From Pyrinomonadaceae bacterium (GTDB lineage: Bacteria; Acidobacteriota; Blastocatellia; Pyrinomonadales; Pyrinomonadaceae), in the NCBI GenBank assembly GCA_019694395.1, contig JAIBCC010000006.1, positions 62,001 to 126,000 of the forward strand: a stretch of 64,000 bases of DNA. The letters run 5' to 3'. Shown piece by piece: positions 63,186 to 64,000 of this stretch (the stretch's first letter is position 1; the number at the start of each line of letters is the position of its first letter). The notes beneath the pieces were generated by a model. The model was not told the origin of the DNA, did not search any database, and saw only the letters and a program-made list of their open reading frames with translations. Position numbers and translations under genes: made by a program.

Positions 63186-64000
63186 CTAATTTTCGTGAGT
63201 TTTAGGCATTCCTTTTTCAACTGCAATAAGATTTGCATTCGTGCCGAATTTTTCGACAAAACTTTCTTTGGAAGTGGTGACGAAAGTTTGAGTTTTATCG
63301 GATAAAAATTCGAGCAGTTGACCGATGCGTTTATAGTCCAATTCGGCATCAATATCGTCCAATAAAAAAAGCGGATATTCGTTATGCTGTGAGAAATAAA
63401 CGCTTAAATTGGCGATTTGTAAAAGCAAAAGTGCCGAACGCTGCTGCCCGGAACTTCCAAAAGCGCGCAGATCGCGCCCGTCAAATTGAATTTCCAAATC
63501 GTCACGGTGCGTTCCCAAAAGGGCGTAGCCTGAGGCAAGCTCGGCTTGGACACGTAATTTTAGTCTTTCGGTCAAAAGTGCGGCATAATCGGATAAATCA
63601 CCTTTACCTTCGAGACTGGAAACATAGCGGATTGAGATTTCCTCGCGCTGAAACAGTTTTTTTTCTAAAACGCCTTGCAGACGTTCAACATAACGGATTC
63701 GAGCCTTGTGAATGCGTGCAGCGAGCGCGACCAGTTGTTCGTTCCAGATCTCAAGCATCTCCGCCGTCTTTTCCAAACTGAATTCATTTTCCTGCGCTGA
63801 TTGTAAAAGTGCATTTTTTTGTTTGATGACACGGTTGTAATCTGCCAGAGTTTGCACAAACGGCGGATAAATTCCGACGATTCCGGCATCCAAAAATTTA
63901 CGGCGATGTTCGGGTGTGCCGCGGATGATTTCAAGCTCATCCGCGTTAAAAACTACGGTGTAAAGTTGTCCGAGATAACGGTTGACCGCTTCTTTTTTGC
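63186..64000 (-). CDS. recF: DNA replication and repair protein RecF (C-terminal part)
   Basis: The frame runs out of the window, so the N-terminal Walker A region is missing; about 270 codons remain. The visible start is VNRYLGQLYTVVFNADELEI, then RRKFLDAGIVGIYPPFVQTL; later LRAFGSSGQQRSALLLLQIA (signature) and FLLDDIDAELDYKRIGQLLE (Walker B). RecF loads RecA at gaps. The order recF-gyrB is common near the origin. An apparent start at 63893 is TTG inside this frame and not real. Confidence 0.95.
   Translation of the reverse strand, partial: KKEAVNRYLGQLYTVVFNADELEIIRGTPEHRRKFLDAGIVGIYPPFVQTLADYNRVIKQKNALLQSAQENEFSLEKTAEMLEIWNEQLVALAARIHKARIRYVERLQGVLEKKLFQREEISIRYVSSLEGKGDLSDYAALLTERLKLRVQAELASGYALLGTHRDDLEIQFDGRDLRAFGSSGQQRSALLLLQIANLSVYFSQHNEYPLFLLDDIDAELDYKRIGQLLEFLSDKTQTFVTTSKESFVEKFGTNANLIAVEKGMPKTHEN

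Noticed and set aside
63665..63940. Minus-strand frame overlapping recF
   Set aside because: Out of frame with the unmistakable recF sequence that runs to the window edge.

Overview
The window looks like part of an AT-rich chromosome from an acidobacterium, probably of the Blastocatellia/Pyrinomonadaceae kind. This is inferred from four proteins of the acidobacterial VWFA-related type, a very large set of exported proteins, a Reg_prop/Y_Y_Y sensor kinase and acidobacterial-style intergenic repeats; no 16S gene or other decisive marker is present. The right end holds recF (cut by the window edge) and gyrB, so this may be close to the replication origin. I saw no rRNA, tRNA, CRISPR array, prophage or transposase.

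Layout. 1-5169: a plus-strand pectin (rhamnogalacturonan-I) utilisation locus with a PL11 lyase end, a heparinase II/III-like lyase, a GDSL esterase, a sugar lactonase and an aldo/keto reductase. 5268-10490: a signalling block with a 14-bladed-type hybrid of sensor propeller and histidine kinase, a LuxR-type regulator, a lone receiver and a coiled-coil membrane protein. 10531-27194: about twenty consecutive plus-strand genes, each encoding an export signal. They include five CAP-superfamily proteins, a zincin-like protease, three lipocalin/trefoil-like 'KWEG' proteins, a PqqD-Tat-Cys-rich fusion and, most unusually, two cold-shock-domain proteins and one RRM protein that carry signal peptides. 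An intrinsic terminator closes the array.

27332-31341: an unknown protein and a minus-strand set of two VWFA proteins. 31658-36373: GNAT, phosphoglycerate mutase, an AAA ATPase/TOPRIM-like pair that resembles a two-gene defence module, and a glycosyltransferase. 36449-43663: FnIII-like protein, small zincin with an EF-hand, a degenerate response regulator, an S66 peptidase and two tandem VWFA proteins. 43735-50697: selB, an OmpA-type protein, SRPBCC, thioredoxin-like, membrane protein, GxxExxY protein and an aromatic amino acid decarboxylase. 50781-55814: two APC permeases and a DASS transporter. 56186-64000: M28 peptidase, PQQ-type propeller, sterol-desaturase-like protein, gyrB, recF.

Throughout the window, intergenic sites carry short tandem words of period 7-10 that usually fold back on an inverted copy. 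One lies next to a GxxExxY gene, one forms a terminator-like hairpin, and one encodes the hydrophobic core of a signal peptide. The exported array with nucleic-acid-binding domains (20329-22124) is the strongest candidate for an undescribed system.
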